Assembly: GCA_934320655.1 (NCBI GenBank)
Contig: CAKRFN010000001.1
Location: 124,001 to 188,000, forward strand
DNA length: 64,000 nucleotides
DNA from: an uncultured Eubacterium sp.
GTDB taxonomy: Bacteria > Bacillota > Clostridia > Lachnospirales > Lachnospiraceae
Direction of reading: 5' to 3'
Of this stretch, positions 50,529 to 59,051 are shown piece after piece. How positions within the stretch are numbered: position 1 is the first letter of the stretch; every line of letters begins with the position of its first letter. The translations under genes and the position numbers were made by a program. A model generated the notes under the pieces. It was not told the DNA's origin. It saw only the letters and a program-made list of their open reading frames with translations, and did no database searches.

Positions 50529-51395
50529 ATGGTGAAGGATATTTTATATTTATTGCTCCTAGCTGTCTGCCTGATCGCAGGGTACGTGATCTGGCAATGG
50601 CAGGAATTAAAGCATTTCAATCTCACACGCTATGAGATCCACCATGAAAAGCTTGTGGATACGCATCGTTTTGTCGTTTTGGCGGATGTGCATTTATGGC
50701 AGTACGGCGCACACAATGAGCGTCTGATCCGTGCGATCCGGCAGGAACAGCCGGAGGCGATCCTGATGCCTGGGGATCTGATCGTACACTCGAAGTCGGA
50801 GCGTTTTGCGGTGGCAGCAGAGCTGATGGAGCGTCTGACAGAGATCGCGCCGGTCTATTTTTCCAACGGAAACCACGAGAGTCGGCTCGAACAGCCGACA
50901 CATGAAAATTATGAGCCGTATCAGCGGCTGAAACGGCAGATGCAATCACTCGGTGTGCACATTTTAAACAATGCACAGATACCGGTCACACTTGGCAGGG
51001 ATCAGATCACGGTCAGCGGTCTGGAGCTGCCGTTATCCTATTACCGGAAGGGTGTGGACACACCGCTTGGGGAACGGGAGCTTGCGGACTGTCTGGGTGC
51101 GGCGGATCATGCGCATTATCAGGTGCTGCTGGCACACACGCCAAAGTATGTGCCGGAATATTTTGCATGGGGCGCAGATCTGTGTCTGTCCGGACATTAT
51201 CACGGCGGGCTCGTCTGTATTCCGGTACTCGGCAGTGTAATCTCACCGCAGTTTGAACTGTTCCCGCACCACAGCTTCGGACGGTTTGATGAGGGGGCTC
51301 ATACGGCGCTTGTCAGCCGCGGACTCGGGACACACACGTTCCATGTGCGCATCTTTAACCGCAGTGAGGTGCTGGTCGTCACGGTCGCACCCTAA
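50529..51395 (+). CDS. Membrane-anchored metallophosphoesterase (YkuE/YaeI-like)
   Basis: 288 residues. One N-terminal transmembrane anchor (DILYLLLLAVCLIAGYVIWQW), then calcineurin-like phosphoesterase motifs in order: LADVHLWQYG, MPGDLIV, SNGNHESR, LAHTPKY and LCLSGHYHGG. Relatives act at the membrane, some on lipid-linked pyrophosphates such as UDP-diacylglucosamine, but the substrate here is unknown. Start ATG 50529 or GTG 50532; the ribosome-binding site is weak. Divergent from dacF with 60 nt between. Confidence 0.86.
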   Translation: MVKDILYLLLLAVCLIAGYVIWQWQELKHFNLTRYEIHHEKLVDTHRFVVLADVHLWQYGAHNERLIRAIRQEQPEAILMPGDLIVHSKSERFAVAAELMERLTEIAPVYFSNGNHESRLEQPTHENYEPYQRLKRQMQSLGVHILNNAQIPVTLGRDQITVSGLELPLSYYRKGVDTPLGERELADCLGAADHAHYQVLLAHTPKYVPEYFAWGADLCLSGHYHGGLVCIPVLGSVISPQFELFPHHSFGRFDEGAHTALVSRGLGTHTFHVRIFNRSEVLVVTVAP

Positions 51396-51471
51396 ACGGT
51401 GTTTGTTGTTTTTTGCCGGAAAACAGCAAAAAATAAATGATGGTTCCTTATGGATTTTCTTGGGAAAAGAC

Positions 51472-51500
51472 TTGCTTTTTTTGTCTGCAGCGTATAGAAT
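51472..51500 (+). promoter_or_regulatory. Promoter of scpA
   Basis: TTGCTT (51472-51477), 17-nt spacer, TAGAAT (51495-51500). Confidence 0.5.
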
Positions 51501-51538
51501 AGGAACAGACATAAACACAATATATAGGGGTTAGCACG

Positions 51539-52291
51539 ATGGATTTGACAGTTAAACTACAAGCCTTTGAGGGACCGCTGGATTTGCTCCTGCACCTGCT
51601 GGACAAAAACAAAGTAAATATTTACGATATTCCGATCGTAGAGATCACGAATCAGTATATGGAATATATCCGTGAGATGCAGCGTCAGGATCTGAACGTC
51701 ATGAGCGAGTTCATGGTTATGGCAGCGACGCTTCTCGATATCAAGGCAAAGATGCTGCTGCCCGCACCGCCCGCAGAGGATGACGAGGAGAGCGAGGATC
51801 CGCGTGCGCAGCTTGTACAGCAGCTGCTTGAGTACAAGATGTACAAATACATATCCGCAGAGCTCAAAGACCGCCAGATGGATGCCAGCAAGGTACTGTT
51901 CAAGGTGCCGACGATTCCGGAGGAGGTTAGTGCGTATGAGGAGCCGGTCAATTTGGACGAGCTCGTTGCAGACCTGACATTGGACAAGCTCAATGAGATC
52001 TTCCGTTCCATGATGAAAAAGCAGGTGGACAAGATCGATCCGATCCGTTCGAAATTCGGCAAGATCCAGAAAGAGGAGATCTCGCTGGAGGACTGCATGG
52101 CTTCGCTCGAGGCATATGCCAGAGAGCACAAGCGTTTTAGTTTCCGTGGACTTTTGAACGGTAAAAAATCAAAGACCGAGATGATCGTGACATTTTTAGC
52201 CATTTTAGAGCTGATGAAGATGGGTGCGATCTCAATCACGCAGGAGGCGATATTTGACGATATCCGCATTACTTCACAGATCGCAGCCTGA
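51539..52291 (+). CDS. scpA: Condensin subunit ScpA (kleisin)
   Basis: 250 residues. N-terminal kleisin domain FEGPLDLLLHLLDKNKVNIYDIPIVEITNQY, acidic middle (ED/ES-rich about 78-90), and C-terminal winged helix (VTFLAILELMKMGAISITQEAIFDDIRI). Bridges the two SMC heads in chromosome condensation and segregation. Partner of scpB 86 nt downstream; smc is not in this window. Confidence 0.95.
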   Translation: MDLTVKLQAFEGPLDLLLHLLDKNKVNIYDIPIVEITNQYMEYIREMQRQDLNVMSEFMVMAATLLDIKAKMLLPAPPAEDDEESEDPRAQLVQQLLEYKMYKYISAELKDRQMDASKVLFKVPTIPEEVSAYEEPVNLDELVADLTLDKLNEIFRSMMKKQVDKIDPIRSKFGKIQKEEISLEDCMASLEAYAREHKRFSFRGLLNGKKSKTEMIVTFLAILELMKMGAISITQEAIFDDIRITSQIAA

Positions 52292-52324
52292 CAGATCCGA
52301 TGCCGGGCATTAAAGGGAATAGCT

Positions 52325-52356
52325 GTTACTGGAACGAGGTACGGGTGAACAGTAAC
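52325..52356 (+). repeat. Hairpin between scpA and scpB
   Basis: GTTACTG (52325-52331) and CAGTAAC (52350-52356) form a 7-bp stem with an 18-nt loop in an 86-nt intergenic gap. No T tract. Possibly a small dispersed repeat or mRNA-processing site. Confidence 0.4.
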
Positions 52357-52377
52357 GAATAGATCAGAGGAGTATAT

Positions 52378-52947
52378 ATGAGTGATACAAATTATAAGGC
52401 AATACTGGAATCCGTTTTGTTTACGATGGGGGAATCCGTAGCGCTGGGCAAGCTCGCGGCTGCCGTGGAGCTCGAGCCGCAGCAGACGAAGGTCTATCTG
52501 GACGAATTGATTGAGGATTATGCAAGTGCAGAACGCGGAATCACGATTATGGAGCTGGACGGTGCTTACCAGATGTGTACCAAACCGGAGATGTATGAAT
52601 ATCTGATCCGTGTTGCCAAGCAGCCCAAGCATCGGGCGCTGACAGATGTCTTATTGGAGACACTGTCGATCATTGCATACAAGCAGCCGATTACACGTGT
52701 TGAGATCGAGAAGATCCGTGGTGTATCTTGTGACCATGCCGTCAATAAGCTGTTAGAATATAATCTGATTCAGGAACTCGGCAGACTGGATGCACCGGGA
52801 AAACCGCTGCTGTTCGGAACGACCGAGGAATTTTTGCGCAGCTTCGGCGTACATTCGATCGACGATCTGCCGGTTTTGAATTCGGATCAGGTCGAGGAAT
52901 TCCGTCACGAGGCGGAGGAGGAGATGCAGGTGCAGCTTGGTGTCTGA
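52378..52947 (+). CDS. scpB: Condensin subunit ScpB
   Basis: 189 residues with two winged-helix domains: AILESVLFTMGESVALGKLAAAVEL and ALTDVLLETLSIIAYKQPITRVEIEKIRGVSCDHAVNKLLEYNLIQELGRLDAPGKPLLFGTTEEFLRSFG, the latter highly conserved in the family. Acts as a dimer on the ScpA centre. AGAGGAG ribosome-binding site. Confidence 0.95.
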   Translation: MSDTNYKAILESVLFTMGESVALGKLAAAVELEPQQTKVYLDELIEDYASAERGITIMELDGAYQMCTKPEMYEYLIRVAKQPKHRALTDVLLETLSIIAYKQPITRVEIEKIRGVSCDHAVNKLLEYNLIQELGRLDAPGKPLLFGTTEEFLRSFGVHSIDDLPVLNSDQVEEFRHEAEEEMQVQLGV

Positions 52948-52973
52948 GTCTGTGTCCCTGAGAAATGTAGACT

Positions 52974-53453
52974 ATGAATGTTAAAATCGTATGTGTAGGA
53001 AAAATCAAAGAAAAATTTTACCGTGATGCGGTGGCGGAATATACCAAGCGCCTGTCGCGTTACTGCAAGCTACAGATCACAGAGGTTGCGGATGAGAAAA
53101 CACCGGATCGCTGCTCCGACACGGAGGCAGATCAGATCAAGGCGCGGGAGGGCGCACGGATTCTGGCTGCGGTCAAAGACAATGATTATGTGATCGCGCT
53201 CGCGATCGACGGAAAGGGCTGGGATTCGGTCGGACTGGCAAATCACATCGAACAACTGGCAGTCAGCGGAAAGAGCAGTCTGGTCTTTGTGATCGGCGGA
53301 TCGCTCGGACTGCATCCCGAGGTGCTTTCGCGCGCGGATGAATCGATCAGTTTTTCGGCGATGACATTTCCGCACCAGCTCATGCGTGTAATTTTGCTGG
53401 AGCAGCTCTACCGGAGCTGCCGCATCCGAAACCATGAGCCGTATCATAAATAA
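52974..53453 (+). CDS. rlmH: 23S rRNA pseudouridine-1915 N3-methyltransferase
   Basis: 159-residue SPOUT methyltransferase. VKIVCVGKIKEKFYRDAVAEYTKRLSRYCKLQI at the start, FVIGGSLGLHPEVLSRA knot and FPHQLMRVILLEQLYRSCRIRNHEPYHK end, all diagnostic. Modifies helix 69 of the 70S ribosome. Confidence 0.97.
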   Translation: MNVKIVCVGKIKEKFYRDAVAEYTKRLSRYCKLQITEVADEKTPDRCSDTEADQIKAREGARILAAVKDNDYVIALAIDGKGWDSVGLANHIEQLAVSGKSSLVFVIGGSLGLHPEVLSRADESISFSAMTFPHQLMRVILLEQLYRSCRIRNHEPYHK

Positions 53454-53471
53454 GACCGGATGAGGTAATAC

Positions 53472-53496
53472 AGAGTCGCTTGCGGCTCTTTTTTCA
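53472..53496 (+). terminator. Terminator after rlmH
   Basis: AGAGTCGC and GCGGCTCT with a minimal TT turn (one U-G pair), then T6. Confidence 0.75.
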
Positions 53497-53560
53497 TTTT
53501 CCCAAAGAATGTTATGCTACAAAAAATGAATAATCATGCGGTTTCGTCATAAGATGCAGT

Positions 53561-53875
53561 ATGAGAAAAAAACATCGAAAACAGGAAACAAGCGGAAGCA
53601 GTCAGACGTTATACAGCCGCAGGGAAAGTCTGGCAGAGGGACTTGAACTGCCAAAGGATGTCTCCTGCGGGATGGTCATCGTCACCGTGACCGGCAGGCG
53701 TTCCCTTGTATTGGAGCATTATCAGGGGATCATCGCCTTTGACGACGACTGTATCCGGATACGGACAAAGGAATGCAATGTCTGTATCTCTGGCGACCGG
53801 CTCAAGGTCGATTATTACACGAATGAAGAGATGAAGATCATCGGTGTGATCAGACAGATCAGTTATGAGGTGTGA
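53561..53875 (+). CDS. yqfC: YqfC-like sporulation protein
   Basis: 104 residues. LPKDVSCGMVIVTVTGRRSLVLEHYQGIIAFDDDCIRIRTKECNVCISGDRLKVDYYTNEEMKIIGVI matches the small YqfC/YabP family, whose members are made in the mother cell in Bacillus. It is followed 3 nt later by yqfD, the standard pair. No convincing sigma-E promoter was found upstream. The ATG follows a poor ribosome-binding site. Confidence 0.85.
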   Translation: MRKKHRKQETSGSSQTLYSRRESLAEGLELPKDVSCGMVIVTVTGRRSLVLEHYQGIIAFDDDCIRIRTKECNVCISGDRLKVDYYTNEEMKIIGVIRQISYEV

Positions 53876-53878
53876 GAC

Positions 53879-55117
53879 ATGCTCTTGTCCGTATTAAAGC
53901 TGGTTCAGGGATATTTACAGGTGACTTTGACAGGCAGGGCACCGGAGCGCTTTTTAAATTTTTGTGTGCGCAGGGATATTCTGATCTGGAATCTGAGCCC
54001 CAACAAAGCCGAGGATGGTTATGATTTCTGCATCAGCCGCAAAGGGCTTTTAGCGGCGGAGGATCTGCTGCAAAGGACGCAGACTGCCGTCAAAATCAAA
54101 AAGAAATGCGGACTGCCTTATTTTCTGCACCGTTATCGCGCGCGCAAGCTGTTTTTGATCGGTATCGGACTGTGTCTGCTCCTGCTGTGGAACTGCTCGA
54201 AATATGTCTGGAAAATTGAGATTAACGGCACGAGTGAGCTGTCGGAGGACATGATACAGACATGGCTGGATGAGCAGGGACGCACGTATGGGACGCGCAA
54301 ATCTGCGGTAGACTGTGCGGCGCTCGAACGCGCGCTCCGCAATGATTTCGAGACGGTCGCGTGGACATCCGTCAAGCTGGAGGGAACAAAAATGACGGTC
54401 GACATTCAGGAAAGCCTGCCGGAGACGGACACATCTACCGTGCCAAAGAGCGGGGAGTGGGACATTGTCGCCTCCGAGGATGCGCGCATTGCTTCGATTT
54501 TTACAAGGAGGGGAACGCCGCAGGTCGAAAAAGGCATGGCTGTTTCAAAGGGGGCAGTACTGATCTCCGGCAGACTGGATATCCTTGACGATAACGGGGA
54601 AATCGCAGAGCAGCACTATGTTGCTTCGGACGGTGATGTGACCGGCATCGTCACACGCGATTACGAGGCATCTCTGCCGCGCGATTACCAGAACAAGATC
54701 TATACCGGACAGGAGCACACGAATTATGTGCTGCAAATAGGTAAGATACAACTCCCGATCGGCAAAAAGATATCCTACAGCGCCTGTGAGACGCTTGTTT
54801 CGGATCATCAGCTCGAGATTCTGCCCGGTTTTTACCTTCCGGTGCATCTGTTCACAACGACGCGGCGTGCCTATGTTTACCGCCCGGATACTTACAGCAA
54901 GGAGGAGGTCGAGCAGCACGCGCGCAGCGGCTGGGAACTGTTTTTGGAAAAATTCACACAAAAGGGTATTCCAATCATAGTAAAAAATGTTAAAATAGAA
55001 ACGAATGAAAAAAATTGTGTGGTTCGTGGAACGATAGAGGCAGAGATCCCGCTTGGGACTTATGCGCCGACACCGCATGCGGAAGCTCCCGCAAAAGAGG
55101 ACGATGTCACACAATGA
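53879..55117 (+). CDS. yqfD: Sporulation protein YqfD
   Basis: 412-residue stage IV sporulation protein family member. Cytoplasmic N-terminus, one transmembrane helix at about 88-104 (LFLIGIGLCLLLLWNCSKY), then extracytoplasmic domains starting WKIEINGTSELSEDMIQTWL with the POTRA-like GTRKSAVDCAALERALR stretch. Required for engulfment-stage spore development in Bacillus. It supports the view that this organism belongs to a spore-forming lineage. Confidence 0.9.
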   Translation: MLLSVLKLVQGYLQVTLTGRAPERFLNFCVRRDILIWNLSPNKAEDGYDFCISRKGLLAAEDLLQRTQTAVKIKKKCGLPYFLHRYRARKLFLIGIGLCLLLLWNCSKYVWKIEINGTSELSEDMIQTWLDEQGRTYGTRKSAVDCAALERALRNDFETVAWTSVKLEGTKMTVDIQESLPETDTSTVPKSGEWDIVASEDARIASIFTRRGTPQVEKGMAVSKGAVLISGRLDILDDNGEIAEQHYVASDGDVTGIVTRDYEASLPRDYQNKIYTGQEHTNYVLQIGKIQLPIGKKISYSACETLVSDHQLEILPGFYLPVHLFTTTRRAYVYRPDTYSKEEVEQHARSGWELFLEKFTQKGIPIIVKNVKIETNEKNCVVRGTIEAEIPLGTYAPTPHAEAPAKEDDVTQ

Positions 55118-55139
55118 GTGATAGAAAAGGATTAACGCA

Positions 55140-56168
55140 ATGGCATTAACAGAACTTGCATTTGATTTACCGGTAGAACACATGGCAAATGTGTTTGGTC
55201 AGTTTGATGAATATATGAAAAAGATCGAACGTGCTCTTAATGTGACCGTCGTTGTGCGCAGTGGACAAATGAAGCTGCTGGGCGAAAGCGATGCGATTAA
55301 GAGCGCTTCGCATGTTTTTGAGCAGTTGCTGACACTGTCTAAGCGCGGAAACACGATCACGGTGCAAAATGTCGATTACGTGCTCGAACTGGCACGCGAG
55401 TCGAACGAGACGGCGATCGTGGAGATTGATAAGGATCTGATCTGCCATACGACGACCGGAAAGCCGATCAAACCGAAAACACTCGGTCAGAAAGAATACG
55501 TGGATGCGATCCGCAAAAAAATGATCGTATTCGGAACAGGTCCGGCGGGAACCGGAAAGACGTATCTGGCGATGGCAATGGCGATCACGGCATTTAAAAA
55601 TGAGTCGGTCGGACGGATTATCCTGACCAGACCCGCGATCGAGGCAGGTGAAAAGCTCGGCTTCCTGCCGGGTGATCTGCAAAGCAAGATCGACCCGTAT
55701 TTAAGACCTTTATACGATGCGCTCTATCAGATCATGGGCGCGGAGAGCTTTGCGAAAAATATGGAAAAAGGGCTGATTGAGGTAGCACCGCTTGCCTATA
55801 TGCGCGGACGGACGTTAGATAACGCTTTTATCATACTGGATGAGGCGCAGAACACGACCCCCGCCCAGATGAAGATGTTTTTGACACGTATCGGCTTCGG
55901 CTCCAAGGTCGTGATTACCGGTGACGCATCACAAAAGGATCTCGCACCGGGCGCAAAGAGCGGGCTGGATGTGGCGCTACACGTGCTGCGGAACGTCGAT
56001 GAGATCGCGGTCTGCCAGCTCACGAGCAAGGATGTCGTCAGACACCCGCTTGTACAGAAGATCGTTAACGCCTACGATGCCTATGAGAACAGCCAGTTGG
56101 AAAAGGAACACAAAAAATCGGCACGCAAGGGTGCGTCAGAGAAGAAAATGCGAGGAAAGAAATCATGA
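55140..56168 (+). CDS. phoH: PhoH-like ATPase
   Basis: 342 residues. N-terminal KH-like/PhoH-associated region (1-110), then P-loop ATPase: Walker A GPAGTGKTYLAMAMA (about 131-145), Walker B IILDEAQNTTPAQMKMFLTRIG and the VVITGDASQKDL sensor. Thought to act in RNA metabolism with YbeY. Basic C-terminal tail (KKSARKGASEKKMRGKK). Overlaps the next gene by 4 nt; the yqfD-phoH-pgpH-ybeY order is as in Bacillus. Confidence 0.94.
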   Translation: MALTELAFDLPVEHMANVFGQFDEYMKKIERALNVTVVVRSGQMKLLGESDAIKSASHVFEQLLTLSKRGNTITVQNVDYVLELARESNETAIVEIDKDLICHTTTGKPIKPKTLGQKEYVDAIRKKMIVFGTGPAGTGKTYLAMAMAITAFKNESVGRIILTRPAIEAGEKLGFLPGDLQSKIDPYLRPLYDALYQIMGAESFAKNMEKGLIEVAPLAYMRGRTLDNAFIILDEAQNTTPAQMKMFLTRIGFGSKVVITGDASQKDLAPGAKSGLDVALHVLRNVDEIAVCQLTSKDVVRHPLVQKIVNAYDAYENSQLEKEHKKSARKGASEKKMRGKKS

Positions 56169-57343
56169 GTGAAGCATCCTTTTCCTCCAAGCGGCTCTTG
56201 AAGCTGATCGGACTGTTTTTCGTGTCGCTGCTGTTACCGGCGGGCTGCGGACTTCTGCATAACGCGCACATTGACCAGTTGATCGTGTGGTGCTTTATCT
56301 GCGGCATGTGTGCGATTTGTTTTGGTGTGTATATGGAATACGAACGGCTGCACGATGGCACCGGCATGGATGCCGGAAATGACTATTCCCTGCTCGCATT
56401 TGTCTATCTGATCGGGCTGGCGGCTGCGTGTGTGGCGGCATTTTTCCCGGCTTACACGGCTCCGGTCATGGCGATCGGTGTACTGTGCAACGGCACGTTT
56501 CCGTCGAAGACGGGTTCTGCGATGGCTGTCTATTTTGCGCTGCTGGCAGCTGTTTTTTGCGGCAGCGGCACTTATACGGCAGCCGCTTATGTGGCGCTTG
56601 CGGTTGTGAGCATCTTTTTGACAGAGCTGGCGCTGCGGCAGGAGCTGCGCATCTGGGCGGTGATGCTCATTGTCAGCATGTCTGTCGTCATACCGGCGTG
56701 CTGTTGTTATCTGGACACACATGCATTGCAGCCGTGGATCTTTGCGGTCACGCTGCCGGGAAGCATCCTCACCGTACTGGTCCTGCGGATCGTGCCGAAG
56801 CTGCGCGACCGCGTCGTTACTGCGGAGGAGATCAGTTTTGATACGGTGATGGACAGGCAGTACCATCTGCAGCGGATGATCGAGAACTATTCCAGTGTCG
56901 ATTATGACCATGCGCTGCGTGTTTCCCGCGTTGCGGCAAGGATCGCACAGGAGCTGGGGGCGGATGAAAAGCTGGCGATGGCAGGTGGATTTTATTACCG
57001 GATCGGAAAACTGGAGGGAGAGCCGTTTATTGAAAACGGTGTGCGGATCGCACAGCAGAATTGTTTTCCGGCGCGGCTCGTGCGCATTTTAGAGGAGTAT
57101 AACGGAATCAACTGTCCGCCATCCACTTTGGAGAGTGCGATCGTGCAGATCTCGGATATGATCGTCACGAAGTTTGACCTGTTGGACAAGGATACCTTTT
57201 CGACCGGCTGGAATCGGGATATTGTGATCTATCAGTCGATGAACGAAAAATCCTCGGAGGGGCTGTACGATCAGTGCGGGTTATCGATGAACCAGTTTCT
57301 CAAAATCCGTGAGCTGCTGGTAAAGGAGGAAATGCTGTTATGA
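56165..57343 (+). CDS. PgpH/YqfF-like membrane protein with degenerate HD domain
   Basis: 392 residues: about six or seven transmembrane helices (15-205) and a cytoplasmic HD-type region (about 225-390). PgpH is a c-di-AMP phosphodiesterase of about 710 residues encoded at this same place between phoH and ybeY. Here the extracellular N-terminal half is absent and the active site is destroyed: the HD dyad of YYHDIGK reads YYRIGK, and the later HHG-type histidines read EYNG. The first His (DYDHALRVS) and a late Asp (ISDM) remain. Loss of catalysis is predicted; a sensory or scaffold role is possible. Confidence 0.8.
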   Translation: MSEASFSSKRLLKLIGLFFVSLLLPAGCGLLHNAHIDQLIVWCFICGMCAICFGVYMEYERLHDGTGMDAGNDYSLLAFVYLIGLAAACVAAFFPAYTAPVMAIGVLCNGTFPSKTGSAMAVYFALLAAVFCGSGTYTAAAYVALAVVSIFLTELALRQELRIWAVMLIVSMSVVIPACCCYLDTHALQPWIFAVTLPGSILTVLVLRIVPKLRDRVVTAEEISFDTVMDRQYHLQRMIENYSSVDYDHALRVSRVAARIAQELGADEKLAMAGGFYYRIGKLEGEPFIENGVRIAQQNCFPARLVRILEEYNGINCPPSTLESAIVQISDMIVTKFDLLDKDTFSTGWNRDIVIYQSMNEKSSEGLYDQCGLSMNQFLKIRELLVKEEMLL

Positions 57344-57837
57344 CAATATTGTTTGAGGAGGAGACGGAGGTTCCGTTTGCCTTTGACTATGAGTCGCTGG
57401 CAGAACAGGTCATCACTGCGGCTTGTGATGCGGAGGAATGTCCGTATGAGGCAGAGGTGAATCTCACGCTGGTGGACAACGAACAGATCCATGAGATCAA
57501 CCGGATGCACCGTGGCATCGACCGTCCGACGGATGTGCTGTCGTTCCCGATGCAGATCTATGAAAAACCGTCAGATTTCTCGCATGTCGAGGATTTTGTG
57601 GAGGAAAATTTCAATCCGGATACCGGTGAGCTGCTCTTGGGCGACATTGTGCTCAGTGTGGAAAAGGTGTCTGAACAGGCGATTGCCTACGGACACAGCG
57701 AGATACGGGAATATGCGTTTCTGATCCTGCACAGTATGCTGCATCTGTTCGGATATGACCACGAGACCGAGGAAGAGCGCGCCTATATGGAGGCACGCCA
57801 GAGAGCGATTTTGGATACACTTGGGATTACCCGTTGA
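57340..57837 (+). CDS. ybeY: Endoribonuclease YbeY (rRNA maturation)
   Basis: 165-residue zinc-dependent RNase for 16S 3' end maturation and quality control. The H-x3-H-x5-H zinc motif is intact in LHSMLHLFGYDHETE (about 130-140), with RPTDVLSFP upstream and GDIVLSVEKV. It overlaps the PgpH-like gene by 4 nt. Confidence 0.95.
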   Translation: MTILFEEETEVPFAFDYESLAEQVITAACDAEECPYEAEVNLTLVDNEQIHEINRMHRGIDRPTDVLSFPMQIYEKPSDFSHVEDFVEENFNPDTGELLLGDIVLSVEKVSEQAIAYGHSEIREYAFLILHSMLHLFGYDHETEEERAYMEARQRAILDTLGITR

Positions 57838-57869
57838 AAATATATGAGGAAAGAAAAGGAGAACTACAT

Positions 57870-58994
57870 ATGAAAAGAACAATTGCTGCTGTCATGTTAT
57901 TGGTACTGACTGCCGGAATGCTGGTCGTCGGATGCGGAAAGAATAAAGAAGAGGAGCCGGATGTTGTAGATCTGACCGTCCCGCCTGTGACGACGGAGGA
58001 AGAGCCGGAGCCGGAAGAACCCGAGGAGCCGGAAAATACGCATGAGGGCGAAGCACAGAGCCTGCTCACCGGAGAATGGCTGCCGGAGGAGCAGACGAAA
58101 AACCGCCCCGTAGCGATCATGTTTGGCAATACGACGGATGCGCTGCCCCAGTACGGAGTCAGCAATGCCGATGTGCTCTACGAGTGTCTGGTTGAGGGCG
58201 GACTGACGCGCCTAATGGGTGTGATTGACAATTACGAGAATGCACCGAAATATGGCTCGATCCGTAGCTGCCGCCTGTATTATGCGCAGCTTGCGAGAGA
58301 GTATGATGCGATTTACTGCCACTATGGTCAGGCGAGCATCGCCAAAAGCTATCTCGACAGCGATGCGATCGACAATCTGAACGGACTTGACGGTGCGGTA
58401 GAGCCTGTTATGTATTACCGTTCGAGTGACCGTGTCGCACCGCACAATGTGTTTACCACACCGGACGGAATCGCCGCAGGTATTGAAAAGAAGGGCTACC
58501 GGACGACCTATGCGGATGGCTATGGCGGACATTTTACGTTCTCGGACGGCGAGGAGCTGATTACATTAAACGGAGGAGCTGCCGAGGTTATGCAGACGAG
58601 CTATCCGATCAGCAAGACATGGTTTGAATACGATCAGGCGAGTGGTCTGTACAAGCGTTTTCATTATAAGAGAGAGCATGTGGACGGAGAGACCGGCGAC
58701 CAGCTCGCATTTACCAACGTGATCTTCCAGTATGTTCCGGGCAGAGTCATTGACGACAAGGGACGCATGGAGTTTGATACGGTCGGAAGCGGAAAAGGTC
58801 AGTATTTTACCGGCGGAAAATATATTGACATCACATGGAAAAAGGATAATCTCGAGTCGCCCTCGCAGTTTTTCGATGCGGACGGCAATGCGCTCGTTAT
58901 GAATCCAGGAAAGACAAGTATATGTATTATGACGACCGATTCTGCGGATAATATCGGTATCTATGAGACAAAGGAGGCGTGGGAGGCTCACTAA
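57870..58994 (+). CDS. DUF3048 lipoprotein (YerB-like)
   Basis: 374 residues. Lipoprotein signal with lipobox LVVGC (Cys22), a Pro/Glu-rich spacer (about 30-60), then a DUF3048-type domain (RPVAIMFGNTTDALPQYGVSNADVLYECLVEGGLTRLMG, YGSIRSCRLYYAQLAREYDAIYCHYGQ) and its C-terminal companion domain (FTNVIFQYVPGRVIDDKGRMEFDTVGSGKGQYFTGGKYIDITWKK). Function unknown; YerB relatives are extracytoplasmic. ATG 57870 has AAAGGAG upstream; the frame overlaps ybeY if read from 57834. Confidence 0.88.
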   Translation: MKRTIAAVMLLVLTAGMLVVGCGKNKEEEPDVVDLTVPPVTTEEEPEPEEPEEPENTHEGEAQSLLTGEWLPEEQTKNRPVAIMFGNTTDALPQYGVSNADVLYECLVEGGLTRLMGVIDNYENAPKYGSIRSCRLYYAQLAREYDAIYCHYGQASIAKSYLDSDAIDNLNGLDGAVEPVMYYRSSDRVAPHNVFTTPDGIAAGIEKKGYRTTYADGYGGHFTFSDGEELITLNGGAAEVMQTSYPISKTWFEYDQASGLYKRFHYKREHVDGETGDQLAFTNVIFQYVPGRVIDDKGRMEFDTVGSGKGQYFTGGKYIDITWKKDNLESPSQFFDADGNALVMNPGKTSICIMTTDSADNIGIYETKEAWEAH

Positions 58995-59051
58995 GCCGGT
59001 ACGCGCGTAACGATCCGACAAGAAAGATAGACAAAAGGATAAATTTCGTTT

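Noticed and set aside
53497..53560. Sigma-E promoter for yqfC-yqfD
   Set aside because: GAATGTT upstream resembles a -35, but no sequence near the expected distance matches CATACAAT well enough to call.
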